Shown: one piece after another, positions 56,228 to 64,000 of the stretch
Layout: every line of letters starts with the position of its first letter
Numbering within the stretch: the first letter of the stretch is position 1
DNA from: an uncultured Pseudomonadales bacterium
Lineage (GTDB): Bacteria > Pseudomonadota > Gammaproteobacteria > Pseudomonadales > Azotimanducaceae
Length of the DNA: 64,000 nt
Reading direction: 5' to 3'
Assembly (NCBI GenBank): GCA_905182155.1
Contig: CAJJAX010000038.1
Span: 1 to 64,000, forward strand
Translations under genes and position numbers: made by a program
Notes under the pieces: generated by a model
Databases searched by the model: none
The model's input: only the letters and a program-made list of their open reading frames with translations
Told to the model about the DNA's origin: nothing

Positions 56228-56470
56228 AAGGCACTTTAGCCAATTTTTGAAATATTGATAACCGTTTTGTGGGCTCTGAGACGTTGCGCTGGTTATTCCG
56301 GGGAAAGGGATCGCCCGCGCGGCGGATAATCGGTTGCTCAGCGAGTCATGATAACAGCTGACATCGCAAAGATGCTTTGATTCTCAGCGTAGTGAACACA
56401 CGGCGCGTCAATTGCACGGCTTAGGCAATCTTGATAAGGTTCGCGGCCAGTCAATATTAGGAAGCAAACC

Positions 56471-57316
56471 ATGCAAAAAATAGCCGTGTTGGGTGCAGGA
56501 ACGATGGGTGCGGGCATTGCTCAGGCTTTCGCGGCGGCAGGATTGATGGTGGTGCTGCGGGATGTTTCGGAAGACTTGGTCAGTGGCGGCCTGAACATCG
56601 TTCGTAAAAACCTCGACCGTCAGGTGGCCAAAGGCACCTTGCCGGAAATCGAGCATCAGGCGATCCTCGGCAGAATTCAGGCGGCGACCGCACTTGAGGC
56701 CGTTGCGGATTGCGATCTGATTGTTGAAGCCATTATTGAAAGCATGGCCATCAAAAAAGTGGTTTTCGGGGAACTCGATGCGATCTGTCAGCCCTCGACC
56801 CTGTTTGTTTCGAATACCTCCTCGTTGTCGATTACGGAAATCGCCAGCGCGACCAATCGGCCGGCGCAGGTCATGGGCATGCACTTTTTTAATCCCGCGC
56901 CGGTGATGAAGCTGGTGGAGCTCATTCGGGGCATTGCAACGTCTCAAGAAACCGTTGACGCCGTTCATGCTGTGGCGCTTAAAATTGGCAAACAGCCCGT
57001 TGAGGTCGCAGAGGCACCGGGCTTTGTCGTGAATCGAATTCTGGTCCCGATGATCAATGAGGCCGTGGGCATTCTTGCAGAGGGCATAGCATCTGCCCAA
57101 GATATTGATTCGGCCATGAAGTTAGGCGCCAATCATCCAATGGGGCCGTTAACCCTGGCTGACATGATTGGACTGGATGTGTGCTTGGCTGTGATGGATG
57201 TTTTTCATCAGGAGTTTGGCGATTCGAAATATCGCACCCATCCGCTGTTGCGCAAATATGTTCGGGCGGGTTGGTTAGGTCGAAAATCCGGGAAGGGCTT
57301 TTACGACTATTCTTAG
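56471..57316 (+). CDS. 3-hydroxybutyryl-CoA dehydrogenase family protein
   Basis: 281 residues. NAD motif [13 protein letters not shown], catalytic S117 in [13 protein letters not shown]138 and E150 in [17 protein letters not shown]. Oxidises 3-hydroxyacyl-CoA to 3-ketoacyl-CoA with NAD. Resembles Hbd/PaaH single-domain enzymes, not the fused FadB type. With the SCP2-type thiolase and acyl-CoA synthetase in the same window it could serve short-chain beta-oxidation. Convergent with the thioesterase downstream. Confidence 0.93.
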   Translation: MQKIAVLGAGTMGAGIAQAFAAAGLMVVLRDVSEDLVSGGLNIVRKNLDRQVAKGTLPEIEHQAILGRIQAATALEAVADCDLIVEAIIESMAIKKVVFGELDAICQPSTLFVSNTSSLSITEIASATNRPAQVMGMHFFNPAPVMKLVELIRGIATSQETVDAVHAVALKIGKQPVEVAEAPGFVVNRILVPMINEAVGILAEGIASAQDIDSAMKLGANHPMGPLTLADMIGLDVCLAVMDVFHQEFGDSKYRTHPLLRKYVRAGWLGRKSGKGFYDYS

Positions 57317-57333
57317 GCGCGATGCGATCTTCC

Positions 57334-57354
57334 GACCCGTCATCAGGACGGGTC
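57334..57354. terminator. Hairpin between convergent genes
   Basis: GACCCGTC-ATCAG-GACGGGTC between the Hbd-like and the PaaI-like stops. No T-tract, so a tentative bidirectional terminator. Confidence 0.5.
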
Positions 57355-57371
57355 GATCACATGCTGCACTG

Positions 57372-57806
57372 CTAACGCCCGGTCTCGACGGGTTGAGCCG
57401 AATGCAACAAGGTGGCAATGAGTTTCTGGTTCGGATCAAACAAACGGCCTTCCGAGGTTGCGCTTTTCCTGCCGAGGTTGATGATTTTGACCTCAATGTG
57501 ACCCAGGCCCTCTGACATCGGGCGGTGAAACAGGATATGCAGATTGGTTGAGAGCGGCGCTTTTTTTCGATCGTAGCCATCAATCATGACAATCGAAGTT
57601 GCATCATCAAGCGCCGCGGTGATCATCCCCCCTTGAACAAACCCCATTGGATTGAGTGACTCAGCAGGAAACGTCACGTCGAAATACGTCGTTTCAGCGT
57701 CGGTCTTGATGTGGTTTAAACCAAAAAAGGTCATCGTTGGGCAAAATTGGGCTTGATTGAGCTGTTGATAGACTTCTGACACAGGCGACTCCTTTTCCTT
57801 ACCCAT
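57372..57806 (-). CDS. PaaI-type hotdog thioesterase 2
   Basis: 144 residues. NPMGFVQGGMITAALDDATSIVMI is the hotdog helix with the catalytic acidic pair, followed by STNLHILFHRPMSEGLGHIEV. Hydrolyses an acyl-CoA; located beside a hydroxyacyl-CoA dehydrogenase on the opposite strand. Not a duplicate of the 22692 gene beyond family level. Confidence 0.85.
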   Translation of the reverse strand: MGKEKESPVSEVYQQLNQAQFCPTMTFFGLNHIKTDAETTYFDVTFPAESLNPMGFVQGGMITAALDDATSIVMIDGYDRKKAPLSTNLHILFHRPMSEGLGHIEVKIINLGRKSATSEGRLFDPNQKLIATLLHSAQPVETGR

Positions 57807-57915
57807 TACTTTAGCAAATTGAGCGTGGGTAGAAACCGGCTGATGCAGAGCGCCTTACTGAGGTGATGGTTAATGCAAGGGATTTGCGTTAATTTGTAGG
57901 ATCAGGAGGATGCTC

Positions 57916-58842
57916 ATGCACATAGAGCCAATCGGAACCCAAGACTTTGGGGCATCGGTCTCTGGGGTTGTTTTAAGCGCATTGACCGAAACCGACTTCG
58001 CGGCACTCAATGCCGCGTTCTTAAAGTTTGGGTTTCTTGTGTTCCCGGGCCAATCGCTATCTGAAGCGGAACAAATCAGCTTTGGCGCGCGCTTTGGCGC
58101 CCTTGAGTTTGGCGCTGTGCCCCTGGCCAATCAGGTAAAGCTTGAGGGCGGTGATTATAGCGAGATTTTTCCGGTTGCCAGCTTGCGCATGCAGACCAAC
58201 CTGGGCAATGAAGCGTGGCATACCGACTCGACCTATTGGCCCGTGAGCAGCAAGTGCGCCATGCTCACCGCCGTTAAGGTTCCAGACGAGGGCGGCGAGA
58301 CCGAACTTGCGGATCTGCGTGCGGGGTACAGGGATTTGCCAGAAACAATGAAAGCCCGCATTAGCGGCTTGAGCGCCTACCACTCGACCCAGTATTCTCA
58401 GGCCAATGATCTTGGGCACTATCCCGAACAACGTCCCGGTAGTCTTTATCATGGTGAGGCCTATCTTCGGCCTTTGGTGAAAGTGCACCCAGAAACTGGC
58501 GTGCCGAATTTGTTCGTTGGACGGCATGCGTTTGGGATACCCGGACTGTCACGATTAGAAAGTCGCGCGCTGCTCAGTGAGTTGGTTAATTGGGTGGTGT
58601 CAGATCCGGCGCGGGTTTATCAACATCAATGGCGCGTGGGGGATACCTTATTGTGGGACAACCGAGCCTTACTGCACCGAGCCAGGCCTTATGATTATGC
58701 CGAACCCAGAGTGCTGATTGGTACCCGTGTTGCCGGTGAGGTCCCATCTGAGCTGGCCTATTATCCGGAGGATCGTGAGGCCGAAGCCGGTCGTCAAGCG
58801 CTGCAACTTGAATTGGCAGTGCTCAGCGGTGGTCCGCAGTAA
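57916..58842 (+). CDS. TauD/TfdA family Fe(II)/2-oxoglutarate dioxygenase 2
   Basis: 308 residues. ATG 57916 preferred: AGGAGG is seven bases upstream, whereas ATG 57910 abuts it. Iron ligands H102 and D104 in EAWHTDSTYW and H254 in LLHRARPYD; conserved R in RVLIGTRV binds oxoglutarate. The block GETELADLRAGYRDLP is typical of alpha-ketoglutarate-dependent 2,4-D dioxygenase-like members. Stand-alone gene. Distinct from TauD 1 at 24343. Confidence 0.9.
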   Translation: MHIEPIGTQDFGASVSGVVLSALTETDFAALNAAFLKFGFLVFPGQSLSEAEQISFGARFGALEFGAVPLANQVKLEGGDYSEIFPVASLRMQTNLGNEAWHTDSTYWPVSSKCAMLTAVKVPDEGGETELADLRAGYRDLPETMKARISGLSAYHSTQYSQANDLGHYPEQRPGSLYHGEAYLRPLVKVHPETGVPNLFVGRHAFGIPGLSRLESRALLSELVNWVVSDPARVYQHQWRVGDTLLWDNRALLHRARPYDYAEPRVLIGTRVAGEVPSELAYYPEDREAEAGRQALQLELAVLSGGPQ

Positions 58843-58974
58843 GCGTTGCTACCGGGTTTATTTTTAGGCGCGTTCTGCTGGGCCTGAGCCTGCAGGATCG
58901 AGCTAAAAGGCATTGTCGGCGGGCCGGTGAATAGGCTAGTTTGGTGGGGCCGTATTCGATCTTCTGAGCCGGGG

Positions 58975-59349
58975 CTACATAATGGCGCCGTCTAGGTAAA
59001 ACCATTGCCCCTGCTCTTGAATAAATTGACTGCGTTCGTGCATTTTATAGGCCTTGCCCTGTTGTTTGAATTTGGCGATGAATTCGACCTCGCCAGCGGT
59101 ATCGGGTTCCCCGCCATGACTTGCGATGATTTTAAGTTCGAACCACTGGGTTAAAGGATCAAAGGGCACGTCGGGTGGCCGCGTGGATGGGTGCCAGCTT
59201 GCGAGTAAAAACGACTCGTCTTTTAGGGCATAAGCCGTGTATCGAGCGCGCATGAGGCGTTCACAGCTCGAAGCTGTTTCAGTCCCCTTGAGTAAGGGCA
59301 AGCAGCACTGTTCTGCCAACGTTGGGTTGCCACAGAAACAGTTGGACAC
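58975..59349 (-). CDS. ychJ: YchJ family (UPF0225) SEC-C-motif protein
   Basis: 124 residues. N-terminal zinc motif NCFCGNPTLAEQCC and RLMRARYTAYALKDESFLLASWHPSTRP are characteristic; C-terminal half FELKIIASHGGEPDTAGEVEFIAKFK is the NTF2-like fold. The usual second C-terminal SEC-C motif is absent, as in the shorter bacterial members. Function unknown. Intact. Confidence 0.92.
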   Translation of the reverse strand: MSNCFCGNPTLAEQCCLPLLKGTETASSCERLMRARYTAYALKDESFLLASWHPSTRPPDVPFDPLTQWFELKIIASHGGEPDTAGEVEFIAKFKQQGKAYKMHERSQFIQEQGQWFYLDGAIM

Positions 59350-59586
59350 GTAAAACCACCTCGCTGGATCAGTGCGCTTAAGTCTCGCAGCTCACAGACA
59401 GTTTGGCCATGGCTGCGGATTGACGCGGCGAAGATTTAGAGGATGCTGGCGCTGGTTATCACTGCTGGTTATCACCGCTTGTTCTCACCGCGGGGTCGAG
59501 AGGTGCCCGGCCAGCATGAATCCGATTTGGCAATCCAGTCTGACCCTGATTTAATCGACGCTTTAAAGCGGCTTAGAGGGTTTCTG

Positions 59587-60333
59587 ATGCATCCATTGAT
59601 ACTTTACGGTGTTCCTTTTTCGCAGCCCGTGCGGGCGGTGATGTGGTTACTGTTGCTCAAGAAAATGCCCTTCGATTTGGTGCTGACCAATCCGGGATCC
59701 AAGGGTGATAATGGCAGTCGGCATCCGAGTTTCTTAGCGAAGAATCCCATGGGAACGATCCCCTGTCTTGAAGCGCGCGAGACTGGATTCACTCTGGGCG
59801 AGGCACACGCCATCATGACCTATTTGGCCCGGGCCCATGGTTGGGAGGATCTCTATCCTAGCGAGCCCCAATCCCGGGCCAGGATTGACGCCTACCTGCA
59901 CTACCACCATCGCAATATTCGAGAAGCCTCGGTGGGCTTGGTGGCGCCGTCCATTCGAAAAGATCTGAATATTCCAGAAGCGGTCCAACAGGCTGCGCAT
60001 AAAACCCTGAGTGCGGCGCTGAAGGTCTTCGATCAGTCGCTGTTGTCGCAGCAACCTTATTTGTGTGGCGGTGCAGTCACGCTTGCGGATCTGGCAGCTT
60101 ACGTCGAGATCGGGCAACTCCAACCGCAATATACCAATGTATTTGATTTCAGTCCCTATCCGTTCGTGCAGCGCTGGCTGACCACTATGCAGCAGGTGGA
60201 TGGCCACGATGTCGTGCATGTTGTTTTGGCGGAACTTGGCGATATCAGTCAGGCGGCCCCAGAAATGGATCAGATTCGAGGGGCAAATATCAAAGCGTTG
60301 CAAGCCTTGAAATTAAAACTGAGCCAGCTTTAA
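59587..60333 (+). CDS. Glutathione S-transferase family protein
   Basis: 248 residues from ATG 59587; the open frame starts further upstream but those residues are not GST-like. Thioredoxin-fold opening LILYGVPFSQPVRAVMWLLLLKKMPF with the theta-class-like Ser, glutathione-site MGTIPCLE and GEAHAIMTYLARAHGW, then the helical domain with LSQQPYLCGGAVTLADLAAYVEIGQL. Detoxification or conjugation. Stand-alone. Confidence 0.88.
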   Translation: MHPLILYGVPFSQPVRAVMWLLLLKKMPFDLVLTNPGSKGDNGSRHPSFLAKNPMGTIPCLEARETGFTLGEAHAIMTYLARAHGWEDLYPSEPQSRARIDAYLHYHHRNIREASVGLVAPSIRKDLNIPEAVQQAAHKTLSAALKVFDQSLLSQQPYLCGGAVTLADLAAYVEIGQLQPQYTNVFDFSPYPFVQRWLTTMQQVDGHDVVHVVLAELGDISQAAPEMDQIRGANIKALQALKLKLSQL

Positions 60334-60500
60334 GGCAAAGGCCGCAAGGGTGATCGGTGCGTAATACTCGGTGTTTTGTCCACGGCGGAAGTCCGTGTCC
60401 GCACTCGGTTTCCGAATGACTCAGTGCTGGGATTCGCCCAGGGATGGCCAGTCGATCTGGGCGGTCGTGAGCCCAGGGCTGGTATTAGGCCGTGGGGTTG

Positions 60501-61706
60501 TCACGGCGCTTTGGAGAGTCTCTCAATAACGGCAACAAGGTGCTGGGCATGAAGGCTATCGACTGCGGTTTCTTCGTTGCTGTGCACTGCGATCACAAGG
60601 TTCTGGGCAGGATCGATAAAAATGTGCTGCCCAAAGATACCTTGGGCACTATACCGGCCATCACCGGCAAGCCACCAAAAGTAACCGTAACCTGCAAAGG
60701 CTGCCGAAGGTGTGATCGATTCTGTTATCCAGTTTGTCGGTAGCACTTGTTCCCCGTCCGGCAGCGTGCCGCCAGTGAGGACGAACAGGCCGAGCCGAGC
60801 ATAGTCCCTGAGGGTTGCGCTAATACAGCAACCACCGGTTTCGCCGCCTCCGGGCGCCCCCAAGAGCCAATTGGCATCGCTCGACATGCCAAACGGTTGC
60901 CAGATGGTGTTGCTCAGAAAGGTTGCGGCGTTGTTACCGATGGCGGCTCGCAGCAATTCGCCCGCTAGATTGGTTTCACCCGTGTTGTAATTAAATCGCG
61001 TTCCGGCCGGTGCAACCCGAGGTAATTGACTGAGGTAGTTGGCAAGTGCGAGCCCATTGGCGGCCCCCGCACGGGCAACGTCCGATGCTGGGTCAGCGTA
61101 GTCTTCGTTCCAAGCGATGCCCGACGACATTTGAAGTAAATTCTTAATGCTTGCTTCGGCGTAGGGGGTTGCTTGCAGTCTAGGCAAGTATCGCGCAATA
61201 GGGTCCTCTAAGCTGTCGATGTAGCCGGCCTGAATGGCGGCGCCGATCAGCAAAGAGGTCACCGACTTCGTCACTGAAAAAGAGACCCATCGCGTCTCGG
61301 GTGTATGGCCTGCGGCATAGTGCTCTAAGGTCACGTGCCCATCTCTCACCACAATCAGGCCGCGATGTTCTGGCCTTGCCAGGAAGTCAGCCAGGTTATG
61401 GGTTTCGCCCAATAAGGAATAGGTCACATCGGATAATGGCTGTGGTGATTTTGGTAATGGATAGGGTGCTGTGCTCGATGGAACCACGCGTGTGGGATAG
61501 AGCTCGCTCATATGAGCAAAGACCAATTGCCGCTCAGTTCGCTTTAGAAATAAGAGGCTTTCGGCCGTGCCGTCTGAATCAAGCCGTGCTTTCAGGTCCG
61601 CGAGGGTCGCCTCTGCCTGGGCATTGGTCATTGTTAAGAGCAGGGTTAATAGAATCAGTGGAAACGGGTGAAGGCCAAAGGCGCGACGAAAATAACCAGA
61701 TGCCAT
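60501..61706 (-). CDS. Exported serine hydrolase, class C beta-lactamase/EstB family
   Basis: 401 residues from ATG 61706; the open frame runs to 61793 without a plausible leader. Signal peptide ends at TMTNAQAEA. Active site S144-V-T-K147 in FSVTKSVTSLLIGAAI, and Y240-N in FNYNTGETNLAGELL. Periplasmic esterase, D-peptidase or amidase; true beta-lactamase activity is unlikely without the KTG block, which I do not see clearly. Confidence 0.87.
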   Translation of the reverse strand: MASGYFRRAFGLHPFPLILLTLLLTMTNAQAEATLADLKARLDSDGTAESLLFLKRTERQLVFAHMSELYPTRVVPSSTAPYPLPKSPQPLSDVTYSLLGETHNLADFLARPEHRGLIVVRDGHVTLEHYAAGHTPETRWVSFSVTKSVTSLLIGAAIQAGYIDSLEDPIARYLPRLQATPYAEASIKNLLQMSSGIAWNEDYADPASDVARAGAANGLALANYLSQLPRVAPAGTRFNYNTGETNLAGELLRAAIGNNAATFLSNTIWQPFGMSSDANWLLGAPGGGETGGCCISATLRDYARLGLFVLTGGTLPDGEQVLPTNWITESITPSAAFAGYGYFWWLAGDGRYSAQGIFGQHIFIDPAQNLVIAVHSNEETAVDSLHAQHLVAVIERLSKAP

Positions 61707-61922
61707 TCGGCAAGGCTTGATGCAGCGCAGGTTCTTAAAATCTGGTTTTCTGAGATAGCACTTGATCATGAGTGAATCCAGTTTGAGGATCAAAGAGGCT
61801 AAGGGTAAGGTGGTGGCGAGTCAATCAAGCCAGATCTTTTTGGCGGTTCTGATTTGACGGCTAGGTGGGCGATCGCCGTGTTAATTTGATAAGGTTAATT
61901 GGGTCTAAGAGGAATCAATCGT

Positions 61923-62387
61923 ATGAGTTTGCAGGCGGAATGGGGTCCGATATGGGCCGTTCAGCGCGTATTAATCCAACAGTATTGGCAGCTGGATGGC
62001 CGGGCGACTCGGGCTGAGTACTGGTGGTTTCTTGCCGCGTATATTGGCGTTGCGCTGACGATGGGTATCATTGTGGGCCTTTTAGGCCAAGCCTTCCAAT
62101 TTCCCGCGGAGCCAGTCGCGCTGGTCTTGTCTTGCCTGATGGCGGCGGCTTGCCTTCCCGCTTTGCTCGCGGTTTGGGTCCGTCGCAGTATTGATCTGGG
62201 GCGATCAAAGACTGAAGGTGTCCTGACTTTTTTCGGCCTGTTTGTGATGTCGATTCTCGCGCCAGTCGCCTCTGGCGGTGCCGTGGTTGACCTCCCGATT
62301 TTACTCGGGACGGTTTGCGATGGACTGTTCATGATTGGTTCAGGCTACTCGCTCTATGTCGGGCTTTGGCCGAGTCAAACAACGTGA
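61923..62387 (+). CDS. DUF805 family membrane protein
   Basis: 154 residues from ATG 61923 (AGAGGA upstream). WQLDGRATRAEYWWFLAAYIGVALTMG is the DUF805 opening (FxGRxxRxEYW), and PALLAVWVRRSIDLGRSKT its second conserved block. Four hydrophobic helices. Its stop overlaps the next start as GTGA, so the acyl-CoA synthetase is translationally coupled. Function unknown. Confidence 0.85.
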   Translation: MSLQAEWGPIWAVQRVLIQQYWQLDGRATRAEYWWFLAAYIGVALTMGIIVGLLGQAFQFPAEPVALVLSCLMAAACLPALLAVWVRRSIDLGRSKTEGVLTFFGLFVMSILAPVASGGAVVDLPILLGTVCDGLFMIGSGYSLYVGLWPSQTT

Positions 62388-63958
62388 AAGCGACGCAAGG
62401 TGGGCAAGGGTTAACGGTGACCAGCCTCATGCGCCAGGCCGCACGTTATAACGCCCATCGAACGGCGATTATTCATGGCGGCGTGCGACTCACGTTCAGT
62501 GAAGCGTGGGACCGAGGCGTTCAGATGGCCAATTGGTTACTGGATCTCGGACTACAAGCGGGTGACCGAGTCGGTGTGCTCGAAGATAATGCGATCCAAG
62601 CTCAGGATTTTTTTCTCGGTAGCGCCATCGCGGGTGTCGTTCGCGTGCCGCTCTATGCGCGCAATGCACTCGAAAGCCACGCTCATATGCTGTCCCATAC
62701 TGGCTGCAGGGCCGTGATTGTGGCAGCAGCCTATCGCGATGAAATTCGCCAAGTCGCGCCGCTCGTACCAAGCCTTGAACACATCATTATTCGGGATGAA
62801 GGCTACGAGGCGCACCTTGCGGGGTGTTCAACCAAGGATCCGATGATTGCAATCGGCCCCGATGATTGGTGCATCATTCGTCACACGGGCGGCACTACGG
62901 GCAAAGCCAAAGGGGTGGCCTACAGTCACCGCAGTTGGTTGGCCGCGGGGCGCGATTGGTTTTATAACTTCCCGCCCATGCAAGCGGGTGATGTTTGTTT
63001 GCATGTTGGACCGATTTCCCATGGCAGCGGCTATTTGTATACCCCAACCTGGTTGGCTGGCGGCGTCAACCTGTTGCTCGATCATTTTGATCCGGCAGAA
63101 ACATTGCGAATTCTTCAAGAAGAGCAAGTGGGCTATCTGTTTGTGGTGCCGGCAATGCTGAGCGCGCTGGCGAATCACCCTGCTGCCAAAGCTGGGACCT
63201 TTGCGCATTTGAAAGTGATGCAAGTGGGCGGCGCGCCCATTGCCGATCAGACGGCGCACTTGGCTCGAGCCGTATTTGGCGAGGTGCTCTATCAAGGCTA
63301 TGGCCAAACTGAGGCGGTGCCGGTGTGTATGATGGGGCCAAAGGAATGGTTTTCCGAGGTTGAGGGCTCGAACCCGTTACGGTCTGCGGGTCGCGCGTTA
63401 CCCTATGCGCGACTTGAAATTCGCGACCCGGAAGCGTCAGACGTCGCCTTGCCATTGGGTGCGGAAGGCGAAATTGCAATTCTATGTGATGGTCAGATGC
63501 TTGGCTTTTGGGAAAACGAGGCGTCGACACGGGAGCGCATGACCTCAGATGGTTTTGTCTTGACCGGTGATATTGGGCGACTGGATCACAACGGTTATTT
63601 GTATGTTCTAGATCGAAAAGACGACATGATTATTTCTGGGGGGTTCAATATTTGGCCCGCGGAGCTTGAAAACGTCCTCTTGAACCATCCGGATGTGCTC
63701 GAAGTGGCGGTGTATGCGATTCCGGACCAGCGTTGGGGCGAGACGCCGGCGGCAACCTGTGTCATCCAAGACGGTGCAGGCGTTACGGCCCTCGACTTAA
63801 TTGAACTGTGCGCAAAGACGTTAGGCTCTTATAAAAAGCCCACGCAAATTTACTTTCAGACGGAACCGTTGCCAAAAAGCCCTGTGGGAAAAGTACAGCG
63901 TAAAGTGCTGCGCGAGCCCCATTGGCACGGACAAGATCGGCGGGTGTCGGGTAATTGA
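62384..63958 (+). CDS. Acyl-CoA synthetase (AMP-forming)
   Basis: 524 residues from GTG 62384, inside the GTGA overlap with DUF805; the longer frame back to 62315 is in the DUF805 coding region. Adenylation motifs: HTGGTTGKAKGVAYSH, YQGYGQTEAVP, TGDIGRLDHNGYLYVLDRKDDMIISGG and the C-terminal Lys in PKSPVGKVQRK. Activates a fatty, terpenoid or aromatic acid to its CoA ester. Ends 41 bp before the window edge; complete. Confidence 0.93.
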   Translation: MKATQGGQGLTVTSLMRQAARYNAHRTAIIHGGVRLTFSEAWDRGVQMANWLLDLGLQAGDRVGVLEDNAIQAQDFFLGSAIAGVVRVPLYARNALESHAHMLSHTGCRAVIVAAAYRDEIRQVAPLVPSLEHIIIRDEGYEAHLAGCSTKDPMIAIGPDDWCIIRHTGGTTGKAKGVAYSHRSWLAAGRDWFYNFPPMQAGDVCLHVGPISHGSGYLYTPTWLAGGVNLLLDHFDPAETLRILQEEQVGYLFVVPAMLSALANHPAAKAGTFAHLKVMQVGGAPIADQTAHLARAVFGEVLYQGYGQTEAVPVCMMGPKEWFSEVEGSNPLRSAGRALPYARLEIRDPEASDVALPLGAEGEIAILCDGQMLGFWENEASTRERMTSDGFVLTGDIGRLDHNGYLYVLDRKDDMIISGGFNIWPAELENVLLNHPDVLEVAVYAIPDQRWGETPAATCVIQDGAGVTALDLIELCAKTLGSYKKPTQIYFQTEPLPKSPVGKVQRKVLREPHWHGQDRRVSGN

Positions 63959-64000
63959 GGACTATATCTATCCAACTGAGCCTGATAAATTTAAAGACTG

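Noticed and set aside
1-64000. tRNA, rRNA or riboswitch genes
   Set aside because: No cloverleaf with a GTTCRANNC arm and no rRNA or known aptamer core was noticed by eye; a covariance-model scan would be decisive.

Overview
The window looks like chromosome of a free-living, probably marine or aquatic gammaproteobacterium with mid-range GC (judged by eye, not computed). The basis is protein style: a TonB-dependent receptor, RhlE, TspO, YchJ, GalU, a type II ManC, and a dense set of SDR, TauD, Rieske, SnoaL, thiolase and Baeyer-Villiger enzymes typical of oligotrophic heterotrophs. I cannot place the genus. No rRNA, tRNA, CRISPR array, prophage or intact insertion sequence was seen.

Layout. 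1-5190: a nitrogen and polyamine module (glutamine-synthetase-family ligase cut by the window edge, PuuB-like FAD amine oxidase, agmatinase family), then two divergent paralogous phosphoribosyltransferases and a gamma carbonic anhydrase-like protein. 5191-5985: no gene; short-period repeats flank a dead IS3-type transposase fragment. 5986-8570: nucleotide-sugar synthesis (manC, galU). 8621-17820: an exported dienelactone hydrolase, a MASE1-like membrane protein, a small winged-helix protein, a CurA-like reductase, a sugar-type MFS symporter, a Rieske oxygenase, two SnoaL-like proteins and a GFA protein. 18285-31627: TonB receptor, a POTRA/beta-barrel protein, thioesterase, isopropylmalate-dehydrogenase-like enzyme, TauD dioxygenase, PLP decarboxylase, three SDRs, DUF952 and a methyltransferase. 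31632-41700: rhlE, a flagellar-rod-like small protein, a damaged SDR, SCP2-type thiolase, PNPOx-like protein, solute-binding protein with tspO, VOC protein, HAPMO-like monooxygenase, LysE exporter. 41791-49512: a carbohydrate locus (1,150-residue GH-Q-like protein, LacI regulator, lipoprotein glycosidase, transaldolase). 49615-63958: HIT protein, renalase-like protein, permease, EthD protein, DUF6134, a secreted histidine-rich EHGG-repeat peptide with an exported partner, sterol-desaturase-like protein, beta-oxidation enzymes, a second TauD, YchJ, GST, serine hydrolase, DUF805 and acyl-CoA synthetase.

How the genes fit together. Much of the window is consistent with uptake and stepwise oxidation of lipid-, terpenoid- or aromatic-like molecules (TonB receptor, Rieske oxygenase, Baeyer-Villiger monooxygenase, SDRs, acyl-CoA ligase, hydroxyacyl-CoA dehydrogenase, thiolase, thioesterases), but these genes are scattered singly on both strands, not in one operon. 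The carbohydrate locus is the clearest self-contained functional unit.

Two genome-wide features stand out. First, at least 15 apparent single-base indels interrupt genes whose conserved motifs are otherwise intact, seven of them in 1.4-3.2 kb; this reads more like consensus error than gene decay, and affected genes are annotated as full spans. Second, intergenic gaps repeatedly carry unrelated short direct-repeat arrays of 7, 8 or 14 bp, and one gene (DUF6134) has an in-frame 15-bp array. The best candidates for undescribed biology are the GH-Q-like locus, the EHGG peptide operon and the repeat arrays; none is proven novel from sequence alone.
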